From positions 66,559,905 through 66,623,904 of the forward strand of contig CM050690.1 of NCBI GenBank assembly GCA_027574665.1: 64,000 bases of DNA, written 5' to 3'. The stretch comes from Rhynochetos jubatus (Eukaryota; Chordata; Aves; Eurypygiformes; Rhynochetidae). The notes beneath the pieces are model-generated. The model saw only the letters and a program-made list of their open reading frames with translations, did no database searches and was not told where the DNA came from. The position numbers and the translations under genes were made by a program. Below, in pieces: positions 10,490 to 24,400 of this stretch; the stretch's first letter is position 1; each line of letters opens with the position of its first letter.

Positions 10490-10779
10490 TCAGACTTGAT
10501 ACCGGCTGCTGTACCTAAACAAGGCAGATAAAACTATGTTGCATTTCGTTTTTGCTCCAACAATAGACAGAGGCACAATATGTTTAAATAGCTTCCGCTT
10601 TCCATGCTTGACCAACATCAACAGAAGGGGTCCACCAAAAGCATCTTCCGTACAGACGAAAGTTCTTCCCCGGTGGTCCATTTCAGGTGGCGCAGATGTT
10701 CTATCAAGAATGCATGAAAGAAATGGTTTACTGAAAAACTTTGTCTCCATATTCATTGAGAATACACAGGCATGGTAGT
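10490..10779 (-). CDS. Candidate terminal coding exon of an unidentified gene
   Basis: The minus strand is open for about 96 codons, from an AG at 10780-10781 to a stop at 10490. The first Met in the frame is at 10756. The C-terminal peptide includes MDHRGRTFVCTEDAFGG, then PLLLMLVKHGKRKLFKHIV, ending FRYSSRYQV. At least eight CpGs are kept in about 200 bases (for example CCGG, CCGTACAGACG, GGCGC) although the surrounding DNA is CpG-poor, which suggests constraint. The 3'-UTR-like stretch with AATAAA that follows fits a last exon. Against it: the pyrimidine tract of the acceptor is weak, a donor-like site (CCCAG|GTAACT) lies just upstream in minus sense, and I recognise no family. A second possible acceptor is CTTGATAG at about 10700. 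Confidence 0.28.
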
Positions 10780-11782
10780 CTGTTGTGATGGTGAGTTACC
10801 TGGGTACGAAACACAGCCTAACCATGACAGAACATAGCATATGACAGAGCATAGCTAATGTAACTGTTTTCTCAGCAGAGTAAGTTTGCCTGACAACTCA
10901 AAGTGTCATGCTAGACAATTCCTAAGTTTATTTGGAACCAGCTTAAGCATTGCACTAGATGGTGCATTATGCAGACACACATTTAATTTTTCCTTAGTTT
11001 GGAGCCTGGAAATCTTTCTGTGTGGCTGCAGATCTCTTTTTAGGAGCAGATTTAGTTATTTTCCCTATCATTTATTATTTTAATCAATTGCCTTTTAAGC
11101 ATCTGAATTTCCTTGGCAGGATCAAACAGTGGATATAAGTCATTTGGATGCAAGAACAATTTTCTTAGTCATAAGGGAAGCCACACTGTTCCCATGCAAA
11201 TTTGTTCTCTAGCTTACAAAGAATCACTTAACTGAGTTTTTGGTTTGTTGAACAGAGAAATAGGAAACAACCGGAGGTGTTCTATGGATGGTGATAATGT
11301 GTCCTGTGATTGCTCCAATTTTTTGTCTTCTAATTGTAAGTAAGTGTGAAGTTATGATTGAATAAAGCCTTGAAATAAATGTAAAGAAGTCGTGGTATTT
11401 GCCTGTGTTTGCAAATTTCAAAACAATAGGTGGAAGAGATGTCACTGTCCAATTTGTATCAGTGAGATATCAACTTAAATAGTCCTAGATAATATTTAAA
11501 TTGTTATATTATTGTTTTATTGACCACCAAATTCAGGTGAAAACCAAAATTTTGATTCTCCATCATCTAGTAGCTGGGATGTTTATTCTTGCTTAATGTT
11601 GGTGGATGTGCCAGAGTACTGGTAGTTATTGTGTTCCCTAGACAAGAAGTAACTAAGATGAAGAAACCTAGCAAAAAATGAGAAATCTCACAGAAAACTG
11701 CTGTCCTAAAAAAGGAGAACAAGTTGCAAATGTGAATATTTGCATGAATACACTGTTTTTAAGGCAATAAGAAGAATAAGAT

Positions 11783-11819
11783 GGCAGGCAGGCAGGCAGG
11801 AAGGAAGGAAGGAAGGAAG
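11783..11819. repeat. Compound (GGCA)n(GGAA)n microsatellite
   Basis: Four GGCA units pass directly into five GGAA units with no interruption. Arrays of GGAA can act as ETS-family sites when long; this one is short, so a regulatory role is only a possibility. Confidence 0.95.
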
Positions 11820-12027
11820 ATTTAAGCAGTTAATGAAATAATGTATTTGTGTACAGTTAATTACTCCAGGATAATAAAACTGGATTTGTTCAACAATATG
11901 CAGTTTACATCTTTTGGAAGAGTTATATGTGAGAACAAAGTAAGACAAATAACTTGGCAAAGACCTGGTCACTAACTGTGAGAAATACATGATTAACTGG
12001 GGTGCTGGTCAGAGAGAATTATCACAG

Positions 12028-12076
12028 ATTGATTAATTAATTAATTAATTAAATAAATTGACAAAATTAATTAATT
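12028..12076. repeat. (ATTA)n-rich tract
   Basis: ATTA units with variants (AAATAAATTG spacer) extend over about 49 bases. This is low-complexity DNA immediately left of an LTR. Confidence 0.9.
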
Positions 12077-12202
12077 CCATAGACAAAGTTTTCTATTCAC
12101 CTTTAGTATGTGTAAAATTGCTAACCTAGTTAGTCCCTGGTTGACAAGGATATGAAAATATCATTGCTATTTTGCCCACCCAAAGAGTATTTCTTTTTAG
12201 TG

Positions 12203-12791
12203 TGTCATGGTCTAACCCCAGCCAGCAACTGAGCATCACACAGCTGCCTGCTCACTCCCCCCTGCTCCCCAGGTGGGATGGTGGAGAAAATTGGAAGAAT
12301 AAAAGTGAAAAAATGCGTGGGTTGAGATGACAACAGTTTAATAATTAAAGTAAAATAAAATAGTAATATCAGTAATAGCTATAGTAGTAATAATAATAAT
12401 CACGATAAAGGAATATACAAAACAAGTGATGTACAATGTAATTGCTCACCACCTGCTGACTGATGCACAGCAAGTTCCTGAGCAGCAGTCCCCCATCCGG
12501 CTTTCCTCTAGGTTATACACTGAGCCTGACATCATATGGTATGGAATATCCCTTTGGTCAGTTTGGGTCAGCTGTCCTGACTGTGCCCCCTTCCAGCTTC
12601 CTGTGCATCTCCATCCTTCTCAGCCAGTAGAGCATGAGAAGAAGGAAAGTCCTTGACTTACTGTAAACACTCCTTAGCAACAACTGAATCATCTGTGTGT
12701 TATCAATGTTATTCACATACTAAACCCAAAACACAGTGCTATACCAGCTACTATGAAGAAATTTAACTCTATCCCAGCTGAAACCAAGGCA
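12203..12791 (-). mobile_element. ERVL-type solo LTR, minus orientation
   Basis: Read on the plus strand it runs TGTCATGGTCTAACCCCAGC to CCCAGCTGAAACCAAGGCA, the reverse complement of the avian ERVL-type LTR layout. It includes the reversed segment GACATCATATGGTATGGAAT, GGTCAGTTTGGGTCAGCTGT, and the reversed polyadenylation side near 12330-12340. An AT-rich block at 12345-12420 with TAATAATAAT expansion is internal. Flanks TAGTG (12198-12202) and TGGTG (12792-12796) differ by one base and may be a decayed 5-bp target duplication. It is the only full-length copy in minus orientation here. Confidence 0.9.
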
Positions 12792-15700
12792 TGGTGAAGT
12801 TCATGAACTATCTCTATTAAGTCGGGAACTGAAAGAAATAGAAATGACATATGAACATTTTATATTTGGTTCACTGCTTGTGAGAATTTGATACACATTT
12901 TTCTAAGGTAAAAATATTTTTTCAACTACGTAGAGGCATGATGGTGTTTAGTGTTAGCTGTTGAGGTCTGTCTCAAGTTAGTTTCTATTTTGTATCACTA
13001 CAAAGAAATAAACTGCCTTTCTAAAGGTTTTGATTCACAATTGATGATAAATTTAGCAGTAGCAACTAAAGCTGTTATTGCCTGAAGCAATCTACACCAG
13101 CCATTTCTCTGAGATTAGTTATAGGATGCCAAGTACATTTTAAGTGGAATTTAAAATATAAATACTTTGTAGTAAAGACAAAAGTGTGTTGAGTTTAATG
13201 TGTTTAAACTAAAACAAATGACATGCTTAAAGGGTATAGTTTCACTGGGCAGGCTGAAGCTCAGAAAGGTTAAAAGATGGTATGTTAAATAAATAAACAG
13301 GGAAAATGTGTGAAGCAGACCATCAACATGTAAATCAAGGCTGGTGACAGTTGCAGACATAATAAACAAATTCCTCTACTTTGCAAGTACCATTTTTTAA
13401 CAAAAAATTCTTTGTGAACTTTTTCTATCATCTTCATGTTGTTTGTGGTTTTTCAAAAACTTGTATTTTCAATAGAACACTGAATCTTGTTTGATTCCTC
13501 TTTCATAAAGCTACTGGTTGTCCATCTGGAAATATTAGGAATTCAGAAGAAGAATGAAGAAGATGGAAGAAATCTTTGGAGATCACCTGAAGAAGCTGAG
13601 AACGTCAACTGTTGCCACAAGTGCTGTGTTTCACAAAAAACTCCTTTCCTGTGAGTGGAAAGTGACCGCAGTAGAACCAGCAGAAAATATGCAAGCACCT
13701 AGCAGAGAAAGATTTATTAGGGGGGATGACAAAATTTATAAAGGGTGGGTTAGAGACACAGGCATAGATTGCTTACTTCTGTCTTTACTGTGAGTTGAAG
13801 GCAACAGCAGCTAAGGAGTGCTAAAAGCCCTTCTTTTCCTTTTCAGGAGCAGTGCTGGTGACTACATTAATCAACTGTGAAAGTCTGTATGTGGGTTATC
13901 TTCCAGATAGCAGTGCTGGAGGAGATCAACAGGGAAGAAATACCATGAGAGGTTAGAGATTGCGAAATTTAAGAAAGATGAAAAAAACTTTGTGGAGAAG
14001 AGCTAGATAAACACAAGGTACTAGAATAGAGACAAGCATTACAAAAGAGAGAAAAAGATAATTAGGATGTCATGTAGATATCCAAGATATGTGAGCAGTG
14101 AAGTTGGGAATGAAAAGGACTCATAAAAAGGAAAGAGTATTGCCAACTTTCTCCTCTGCCTTTTAATTTACCTAGTTCTTTCTTAGTATATAGTGTTGTA
14201 CAACTTGCTTTGTTGCTCCTTGATTTTAAGTTTTTATAAATTACTATATCACAAAACACCACCTTCCAAATGGTGATGTGTGGAGTTGTATCTGGGGGAG
14301 CTCTCTTGGCCCTGAAGAAGCAGCCTGGGTGTTGTTGCAGGGTGCTCCTGGGACTGGTGTGCTGGGGAGCCAGGGCAGAGCTGACTGCAATGCTGACTCA
14401 GGGTCCTGCCTGCCTGGTGAGCCAGGCTGGGTGAGAGTCTTGCCAGCACCAGCAGTACATCTGGCAGGGTGAAGAAGAGGTGATGACAGGTATGGGAGGC
14501 TGAACAAGCACTCTGTGGAATACTGTTGATTTTCCAGAGCATATCTTTGGCTAAAAAGACTTTGGGAAAAGCTGGCCTAGAAATTGTGGTGGTTATTATT
14601 GGTTTGTGTGATAGCTGGAAGTCCAACGTACAAACAGTGCACTGTCTGTAGAGTCTAGAGTGGTTGCCAAATCCTATAAAAAGGGATCAGGGTTTCAAGT
14701 GTCTGGTCACAAGGGAGACCCAAAGACACACCTGTATGTGCCCCTAAATGTTTTGATAAAAATATATATTGCAGTATTTTGCTCAAATAACATAATGTTT
14801 ATATTTCTCTCTCACAACTCTGCTTAAAGAGGTGGCAATGAATCCTCACTAGAGATTGCACCAAATTTCATCTATGATCAGGCTGGCTAAATTTATGCTC
14901 ACTTTGGCACAGCTGTGATTTCTGAGTGGTCTCTTGCAGTGTATGCTTAAGAAGCAATACAATTACTGATCCATTAGGATACACAGTCTCAAAGTGCTCA
15001 GACATGATGACATAAAAATAGAGAAATTGATTGCTTGCAATCCAGCAAGTCATATTTATAAATAACTTAATACAAAAAGCCAAAGTGATGACATGACAAA
15101 CGTAAATTGCATGAAGTATAAGAAATACATTATGAAACATCTCAGCATTACAAACAAGGTTAGATTGTTTTTCTCTTCTGGTTTTTTTTTTTTTTTTTTT
15201 TTTTTAATGCTTACAGATATTAAGAAGAAATTATATGTGTTGCATGATTATAGCTTAAAACATATTACAATATCCAAGTCATATCCAGGTCTAGATAGCC
15301 AGGAAAGTTGGATAGTGAATACAAGATTATGACATCGTCCCTGACTAACTCTGGCTTCATCAAAAGTATTGGCAGCATTCCCAGATTTTATGTGGTGCTA
15401 GGATTTCATGCATTGCCCAATGGAGACCAAAAGGCCAAAGAGATGGATTTCTCAAGGGCATCAACCTTTAAAATATGGGAATATCCACTTAGATATATTC
15501 ATGAGGTCAAATATTTGGTAAAATGCTTATGTTTAACTTAGAAAAATTATTCCAAAGGAACTCTGGGTGATTACAGTACTGCTGTGATTACTAACTTTAA
15601 AAAATCTAATAGCATCTCTTGAGCAAGGTATCATTGCTATAATTTAAAAAGCTCACACTTTTTTTTTTTTCCCCAATAGAAAATGCCTGTTGAAACAAAT

Positions 15701-17837
15701 GTATTCAAAGCTGGTTTAGAAAAATAAAAAAGAATGATGAACATGTTAGGCATGAGAGAAAAAATTACTCTCTCTCCTTAACCCCCCCAAAAGAAAGAAT
15801 GAGTAATTGGACTTCTGTTTACTTAGATATTGGAAATTTATCAAAGGAGAAACATCCCTGGAAAGTGTTCCAGTACAAGCTGTAAATATTCTTGCTAAGG
15901 AAACATGTTTAGAAAGTCATTAACTGACCTTTTCTGGACAAAATATCCCCCTATAAAATATGAGAGATGAGCCTGGAAAAAAAAATCACATTTCTGAACA
16001 CTCATTAACTGAGCTGAGTGAATTTACAGTATTTGAGGCATTAAATTTGGTTGAATGGCAGCAGAGCTCTTGCTTTGGCATGTATGTCTTCATGATCCCT
16101 GGAGGCATTCTGACTGCTGGTCAGAATCATCCTGGAGCTTACTAAAGGCATTTATTGCGTAACCTTTCTCACACTCACTTGTGCAGTTTGAAAGCAATAA
16201 TAAAGTCACTGTGACCTATTCGTGTGTGAACATGATGGGAGGGGTGGAGACTACACAATGTCCTGTTATTCCTTTTTATTCTTTTTTCATATCTTTGGGC
16301 ATGGAGTATTGTTAGTTCTCACCTCCATCTCAAAGATGGAGAGGTGGGAAGGACATGGTAGCCATGGTCCTTTCCCTTTTGCCTCTGCAAGTCTGGGCAT
16401 TGGAAAGGATACTTCCAGGAAGACATCCAGAGGCTCTCAAAAGGGTATTTCGTAGTGCACCAGGCACACTTCCCTTGGAGATGTGGGAGCTGAGAAAAGG
16501 AATGTGCTCTGTAAGGGGTGAAAGTCAGCTGTTTATATCTTTCAATCTTAGCAGCACTGTGTTATTAGATAATGTTTTCATTTACAAAGAGAAAGTCTAT
16601 ACGCTTCATCTATTTTTATACGTGGTCCATGGCTCTCTTTCATTGGCCTACAATCTCTATCCAGTGCTATTTTCAAGTGTTGGTAGTTGAAAGGAAAAAC
16701 AAACAGCCACAGTGGGCAAAATTTATAATTATGGGGTTTTTTTTTCTGTTATAAAGTTGATATAAGCATGAAAAACTTAGACACCAAAATTTCTCATTTG
16801 AGTCCTTTCAAGGCTGTGAAATCCTACTACTCTTCTCCAAGTTCTTAACAGGTAGACTCCAGCCCCAAGAGCTTCTACATGGGGAAATACTTTGAGTGCT
16901 CCATACCCTGCCATATTCAGATTATGTATTTAGTTTCTGTTTATCTCTTTTTGTCATAAAGGGACAATCAGATTACTTTGGGGCTTGTCATAATTTTGCA
17001 GACCTTAGAGTCTGTATCAATTTCCTGGCATTACTGCAAACTTTTCCCCACAACCTTTTGAACTGATGGACTTCTGTCATCCCTCAAATTTTCTTGCAGC
17101 CTTTTTTATGTAGTTTAACATTAAATTTTTAAATGGTACAATTTTGGTTTTGCTGTTTCGTGTTGCTCCTTATATGTCTATGGCCGATTATCATGACCAC
17201 CTGGATCATCAGTGGTTTCAGTTTAGAATAATGTCCCCAGGCAGCAGCTAGTAGGTCGACAGCCAACATGTCTATTCCATAAGAAATACTAGTGAACCTA
17301 TTTGTTTCCCAGCTCTGCACAGGGAGGTTAGCATCCTCTCTGCCTGTCAATTTCGAATAACATTTATATCCATCAAACATCTTCACTTTCTTAGCAATTA
17401 AAAAAGAAATAATTACTGAAGTTACTTCCCACAGAAGATTTATGTTACTGCCCAGTTGGAGAAGTGTTTCTTTTGTGTCTTTAAAAGCTATTCTGATGAT
17501 TTCTTTATAGATGTAATTCTTCTTACCATGTTTGTCACTGATATATCCCTTCCAAAAAAGAATAAAAAATTACACATAAACTAGAAAAAATAAGTTATGA
17601 GCCAGGAAACATGTTGAGGTACAGTAAGTCAATTTAATATTTGTTTTGTTCATTCCTATGGTATGCTGAATTTTAGAACTGATGGACAGATCATCTGCTG
17701 TCTAGGAAAGAAACATGGCATTTCTAGGTGAGAAAAGTCTCATTTTTTTACTAGATAAGAGGATATGATTCCATATAAACTTCAGAAATAGCTTCGTTTT
17801 CTTTTGGAGATATTTTTCAAGTCATAATGTATAGCAT
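12792..17837. other. Unique AT-rich DNA, no gene seen
   Basis: No exon, RNA gene or interspersed repeat is recognised. A T24 tract lies at 15182-15205 and a shorter T run near 15660-15672. A GC-richer patch (about 14275-14480) stands out from its surroundings and is open on both strands, but it matches nothing I recognise. Confidence 0.5.
15182..15205. repeat. Poly-T tract (24 T)
   Basis: An uninterrupted run of 24 thymines. No flanking target duplication or retrocopy body was seen on either side, so it is not assigned to a retrotransposed gene. Confidence 0.95.
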
Positions 17838-18450
17838 ACACAGAATGGCTGAGGTTGGAAGGGACCTCTGGAGGTCATCTGGTCCAACTCCCCATCTCAA
17901 GCAGGGCCAACCACCCCAACCCTACCCATCCCAACCAAGAGCTGGTTGCCCGAGACCATGTCCAGACAGCTTTTTAGTATCTCCAAGGATGGAGGCTCCA
18001 CATTCTCTCTAGGCAACCTGTGCCAGTGCTCTGTCACCCTCACAGTAAAAAAGTGTTTCCTCACATTCAGGAGGGACCTTCTGTGTTTCTGTTTCTGGTC
18101 CTGTCACTGGGCACCCCTGGAAATAGCCTGGCTCTGTCTTCTATGCACCCTCCCTTCTGTTGTTTATGCACATTGATGAGATCCCTGTTGAGCCTTCTGC
18201 AGACTGCACAGTCCCAGCTCTCCCACCCTTTTCGCTGCTCTCTCTCTCATATGTTCAAATCCCTCTTCCAATGGACAACCCAGAACACAACCCAACACAC
18301 TTGAGGTGTGGTTTTGGTAGTGCCAGTGCTGAGAGGAGGATAAGGATCACCTCCATCTGCCTGCTGGTAATAGTCCTCCTAATGCAGCCCTGGATATCAT
18401 TAGCTTTCTTTGCAGCAAGGGCTCTAGGTAGCAGATTGTGTTCTTGCATT
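17838..18450 (-). mobile_element. CR1 LINE, 5'-truncated, antisense
   Basis: The plus strand begins with the reversed CR1 3' end (CAGAATGGCTGAGGTTGGAA, then GGGACCTCTGGAGGTCATCT) and continues through the 3' UTR (GGAGGCTCCACATTCTCTCT) into the end of ORF2. On the minus strand, 18255-18449 encodes a decayed reverse-transcriptase C-terminus (RALAAKKANDIQGCIRRTI). No intact ORF2 remains. The 3' half is well preserved, so the insertion is of moderate age. Confidence 0.97.
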
Positions 18451-21400
18451 GTTTTTATTAGGGACTTGTTTGTAGAAAATTAACTTTTTTTCAAAGTTTA
18501 AGTAGTTTCTTTTGCAATTGCTGTGCTTTTTTCAGCAATGTGATGGCAGTTGTTTTTTTTTAAATCAGACATAAGAAGATCTACTTCATTATTTAACCTG
18601 AAGTACGTAATGTAGCATAATTTCCAAATAATACCCCACTTCTAGTGCATCTGTTTTGGTGTTCAGCACAACTAGTAATTTCCCAGAACAGAATCCATGA
18701 ATGAATTACTATTGACATGCACGTTGTAGTGTTGTCTTTATGTTCATACAATGCTTTGGAAATTTGTGCTGTGGTAGAATGTGTTACGTTGACCACGGAA
18801 GGGTGTTGAAGAAAACAGAAATGGACTAGCATGCTGTTGGGCGTTCATATGGGTGGTGAATTTTTGAGGGCGTAGCCTCGCATATTCGCACTCCTCTGGG
18901 TGAGTTTTACAAATGAAATTTTTTCTTTTAGTTGCAATTCTGTCTGTTAAGACTGCTCAGTTAGGACAAGCTGTCACAGAAAGTGAAGAGGTTACGTGAT
19001 CATAGTGGACCAAGAGGAGCATCAGTTCTCTGTGCATTTCATCGATCAGTCTCTACAGTGATTTTGTCAGCAGGGAGGAGAGGTTAGAAGGAAAGGATGG
19101 CTACTAAAACCTGTCTGTTTGGAGTTTCAATAAATATTTCTAAGGAAAGCAGACAATGTAAGTTGAAATTATACAGATCAAGTGGAATGATGCTACAGTA
19201 AGAGACAGTGAAGACAGTCCCGGTAACGTTTGTTGGTTTGTGTTTGTTAACATGAAGCTGCACCTATTTTGCAGGTGGGGAACCTCAAGCAGTAGAGATT
19301 CTACTTGGTGGCCTGTAACCTTTAATGCATTAGAGTCTAGCTGTATTGGGGTCTTTATCTGAGAAAATTAGAGCAAAACATTCCGAGCTGCTGAAAATTC
19401 TATCTCCCATTTGTTTCAAGCTTGTCTAAATGAAGAATTTTGAAAATGGGTGCCTAGGCGACATGGTAGCATCACCTAAGAAGTCTTTGGGACACCTACC
19501 AACCTTACTCTCATCTGTCAGTTTTGAGACCTGTGCTTTATAACCACAAAATTGAGGACTCCTCAGTCTTAGCTGTTACCAGGTATCACTCATTATCTTT
19601 TCTTGTTCCAGTGTTGTCCATTGTTTAACAATCATAATGTAACACCTGGCAGATGCTATTTGTGTTCATGTTTTTGTTTTTCCCTTCATCAGGGAGAACA
19701 GTAAGAGCCTTAGCACTTGTATGCTATTTGTCCTTCAGTGAAGGCAGCTGATGTACATTCTTCCCCCCACTTAGATAAAGAACAGTTTAATGAGATTTGA
19801 GTGCTGTTTCTGGTAAGAGGCCAGTGGCTGATTAGTGAACTAACAGTATACTGACCTCTTCCTTATCCTGCTTTATATTCACTGCATATTGACATACCAG
19901 TGCAAAGCGTAGAGCCAAATAGTTAATGATGTTTCCATGAGGCAGCACCCAGCTTTTCACTCACAAGTACCTTTATGCATGCAGCAGGCTTACTGAATAT
20001 TATTTGATTTCCACAGTTCACTGAAATGGAATATGTAGACATAGTTGTTAGCCGTGTAGAGATCCCATGCCTTGCCTTCTAGAAATGCTCTTTAATTTTA
20101 CATATTTTGAAGTATCTTTAAAAGTATGTTGATAATTAAGATTCTTCAACAATTTTTTGCAAGTGGTTAAGCATGACCACAGGCACCCGTGACGCATTCT
20201 GATGGACCAGGCTTTTGCTGGTATTTATCATATTTGCAAGATAAAATTTCAGAGTAATACCAGAATCTTTTAAAACCCATTAAACTGATGTTTATACCTG
20301 TCTTGCTTGGAGTAATGGATAGAAAAGGGTTACAGCAGAATACATCTATAAAAATTCTGCACTAAATCAAACTATGCTGGAATGTAACAGTTGCTGCCTT
20401 CGTGAGTGTCAGTGCTATTTGCTGATGCAGCTCAGTGCAGTTGAACCACCACAAGGGAGACATTTCAAGAGCTCGGTGTTCAAGCATCTCTTGGATGAAA
20501 TCCATAAAAGAGCAGACATGAACTGAGTAATAAATCCTGTCGACATATATGCTGGTGCCATGAAATGGTATTAGTAATCCTATCCACGGTCGCAATTAAA
20601 GTATCACATAGGAAGTCTACCAATATTTTTCCTTTTAATAATAAAACTAATCATGAAAGCAACCAAGTAAGAGATGATAGAAATTTTATATAACAACTAC
20701 GTTCTATTTCCAGTTATTAATATTTCATAAGTGAAATATATGACTGTCTTTTGGTAGAAGCTGAAACATAAAAAATATACCAATAAAGGCCAGGCCCTTA
20801 GACTTTTTACGCACAAAGGTGCAAGCATGAAAGATTCTACATCTATCCACTTAATGTGATGGCATTCTTAAATTCTATAGGAGTGTCTAATAGCTGGTTG
20901 TATATACCTGAACATCTCAAGACAGCTTATGACACGGCAGATTGAAGGTTCCTAACTCGTTACAATCTGTAGAAGACTTCCAATAGTAAATAATTAGAAA
21001 GTTGAAGCCTGCTTTTTGCAACATGAATATCAGGACTGAGCATAACAGTGGACAAATAATTCAGAATTTCCACTGTTACCAGGCTATTACAGGAGCAAAT
21101 CCACCTTTGACCCTGTCAGTCTCTCCCAGGATTTTTGAGCTCTCTCTGACAGCTGTTGTCTTTGACAGAGTACTTCCTAATGATCACATCTGAGGATGTG
21201 AAGGTTAAAATTAAAACCAATCTTCAATAACAGATATGTAAATGATGAGTAACTCGCATTACAAGTAATGAAATCCTAAATCACACATAGGAAAGTTACA
21301 AATAGCATGAACAGGAGAGCTTCCCAATTGCAGACATCATGACTCACTGGTGTGCTTCAGTATTAACCTTGCTAACATACAGAATATGGGCAGCCGTTAT

Positions 21401-24400
21401 TTTGACAGGAGAAATACAGTTCTTTTCACATGGAGTATTTAATGATGAAACCCAGAAAGATATTATTTCCATATACTTTGCAGCTCATTCAACTTTCTTT
21501 TCTGAGTGGTTCCATTGATTTCACAAATTTTTTAATTTTAATTTGGCTAAGCTAAATTTGACCCTTCATTTTTAAGTCAGCATTTTAATTTAGTTCCTCT
21601 AGTGGGCTAGGGTCCCACAGTGTGCATTCAGGGCAGCACTAGCCATCTCTGTGCTTACATTTTCCTGTACATATCCTTTTCAAAGAAGTGATATTAGCAA
21701 TGCCACCCTAATGTGAACTGTGTTCTGGGAGAAGACTGCAAGCAAACTTCAGATTTAATTTTTAATGTGTGTTTTGATTTACTTTCCGGTCCACCAGTCA
21801 CAGAGCAACTTCTGTTATATGATAGGTGCAGTAAGGATTTCAGTGTCTGAGTGTATAGATTTTAAGATACGTGCACAGCATGGCACAGTGTCTCCACAAT
21901 TTCCTGAAGTTATTTCTTCCCAAGAAATGCAGAGGGATCAGTGGGTTTTGCAGTTGGCTGCTGGTGAGTAAGGCTATTTTATGTGCCAGACTTCCTTGGA
22001 GAATCCCTTGGAATGGATTCTCTTCCCCTGGTCAGAGCATGAGATCCTGTGGAAGGGGCATTTTGGTTTGTGAGAGGAAATCCAGAGAGCTTTTTCCCTT
22101 TGCTACAGTTTTGACCCATTACACTGCATTTCATACAGCTGGGGAAATGCATGGACCTTTTTCTGCACTATATTCCAGGAAGAATCAAGGCTCCAACTTG
22201 CCAAGTGAAAATGAAGTTGGCTTTGTTAAAGATGTTGGAGGAATGTTGGAGGAGGGGAAAATGGTGAAGATAAAGACATATTTGAAATTCATTTGGGAGT
22301 GGAGAGGGTAACAACAGTAAAACCCCTGCACCAAGACTACTTGGTACAGTCAGTGCGAAATCTTTTCAAATGGGTTTAAGAATTTGAGTTTTACTAGTCT
22401 TTCTCATGCTTCACTGTATTAATGATGAAATCCACACTAAAATGCATCATGACTTAAATACATGTAGGCCAACAGTTGTTTTCTTGACTTAATAATAGTT
22501 TTTGCAAAATCTGATTAATTTTTAATTTGTAACACACCTACATTTCACAGGGGTAATCACATAATCCAGATAATCTGTAGATAATCTGTTGATGACCCTA
22601 ACCCAGACTGCACTGTTATATTCGGTACTCCTGTCCATTCATAAAGTTATTTTTAACAACATGATTAAGAGAACAGTCTTTGCTATAAATAAAAAGACAC
22701 AGCTCCCCATCCCAATTGTGAAGAAATAGATTTATACTGATAATAAATTACTGAAAAAAGGGCTGATATAAGCCTATCAGGAAGGCCAGAAGACAACAAC
22801 ATAACTGTATTGATGCCTTTTATTTATAATGGGGTCCCTTGTCTCATGTCATCAGTTGAAGAATGTCATACGGAGTATTTTTTTCCTACTTACTAGTTCT
22901 TTTACTTTTGTGTGGGTGAAGAGAATATTTGGCCATAGGGTAAGAAATAGCTTCATTTTTTTTAAGATTAACCCATTTTAGACCAACATATACAAAGACA
23001 TTGGCCTAATAGCTTGGATACTTTTTAGCTCCTAAGAATAAAATGGCTAATATTCACTTTTTAAAACTAACTTTTTAGACAGCATTTAGAGACATGATAA
23101 CACATTCAAAAATGTGAAGAAAAGAACCACCACTTTGTTAATATAAGAGAATCACCTTATTTTATTGCTAAAGAGATTACAATTAAATAACTAATTCATC
23201 TTTTTAAGCTCACTGCTGTTTTCCTGCTAATTGAAATAATATCTGAGTTATCAAATCTGACAGATTGATTCTGTGGTTTGTTTCTTTGATCAACAGTTAA
23301 ACTATTTTTTCAAAAGCATTCTTCCATCAGGTACCTGAGACACTTAAAACAACATTTAGATCTGCAAATGCCTGAATATATTTGGGAAAAAATTACTATG
23401 GAATAAATAATGAAAAAAGCTTACCTGAATTCTATGATAATTTGGTGACATCTAATAATTAATTTCGGGTTTGAAAATTGCAGTGCTGACTGCACTAACA
23501 TCATGAAGTCCTTGCTAAAATTCCAAATACAGATAAGAGCAATTTTTTTTTTTTTCCTAATTTATAGCTGTCAGGTAACCAAAGCAAGTCTGTATACTAA
23601 AATGACTGGTTAATTATTAAAATGATAAATGTAGCAACATCTGCAGAAGTTTCTCTGGAGCATAAGAATGAAAAAGTGGTTTCAGACGAATTGCCTTTTT
23701 TTTTGTTTTCCCAGATAACTTTGCTTAAAACTTTTGCATGGGAACTGTGCTAAAGGATTAATTGAGGCTCTGGGGCAATCAAAGATGAGCTGATGAGGTT
23801 TTGCATAAAAGCCGAGTGAAAATGTTAAAGTTATAAACCATTCAACTGCGGGAAGTTCTATCTGAAAAGAAACGGCTGGGAAAAAATTAGAACAACCATG
23901 AAGCAGGAGTACGTAATTACCTAGATTCAACAGAACAAAAAGATACGTATTTGCTTTACTGTGAGAATGAGCTACCAGGGGCTGACTCAGGCTACAAGTA
24001 TAGTTAATAACAAAAAAAATTATTTCCGTTTCTTTTCTTTTGTCCCATACCCATCTACTCTCTTTCTACCTCCTCCACATATAACCTATCTTCTCCCTGT
24101 CTTTTGGAACGCCTAGATGATAATTCTGAGCCAGATCATACGCAGAAAAACACTGGAGAAACCATCCTCCAAAACAGTTCCCAAAATATCTGCCCCCTGT
24201 GAGGTTCAAAGAAATCACAAGGGAGTGCTGAAGGGCAGAAAAAGGTCTCGTTTGTAAAAGAAAAAGAGGTACCAGTTCAGATGGTGGGCATTTGGAAGGC
24301 TGGCTTCTGAGAGTAAAGGTCTCTCTATGTAATAACCTGAAGAGAAGATCCAAATTTTATTTCCTTACTGCTGACGCACGCAGGCTGGCAAAACTCTTTC

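Larger units (their letters stand above)
10780..12202. other. AT-rich unique DNA with microsatellites
   Basis: No gene is seen. A compound (GGCA)n(GGAA)n microsatellite lies at 11783-11819 and an (ATTA)n tract at 12028-12076. If the minus-strand terminal exon is real, this would be its upstream intron. Confidence 0.5.

Noticed and set aside
11783..12076. Regular short repeats that might be read as a CRISPR-like array.
   Set aside because: They are simple microsatellites without spacers, in a vertebrate genome.
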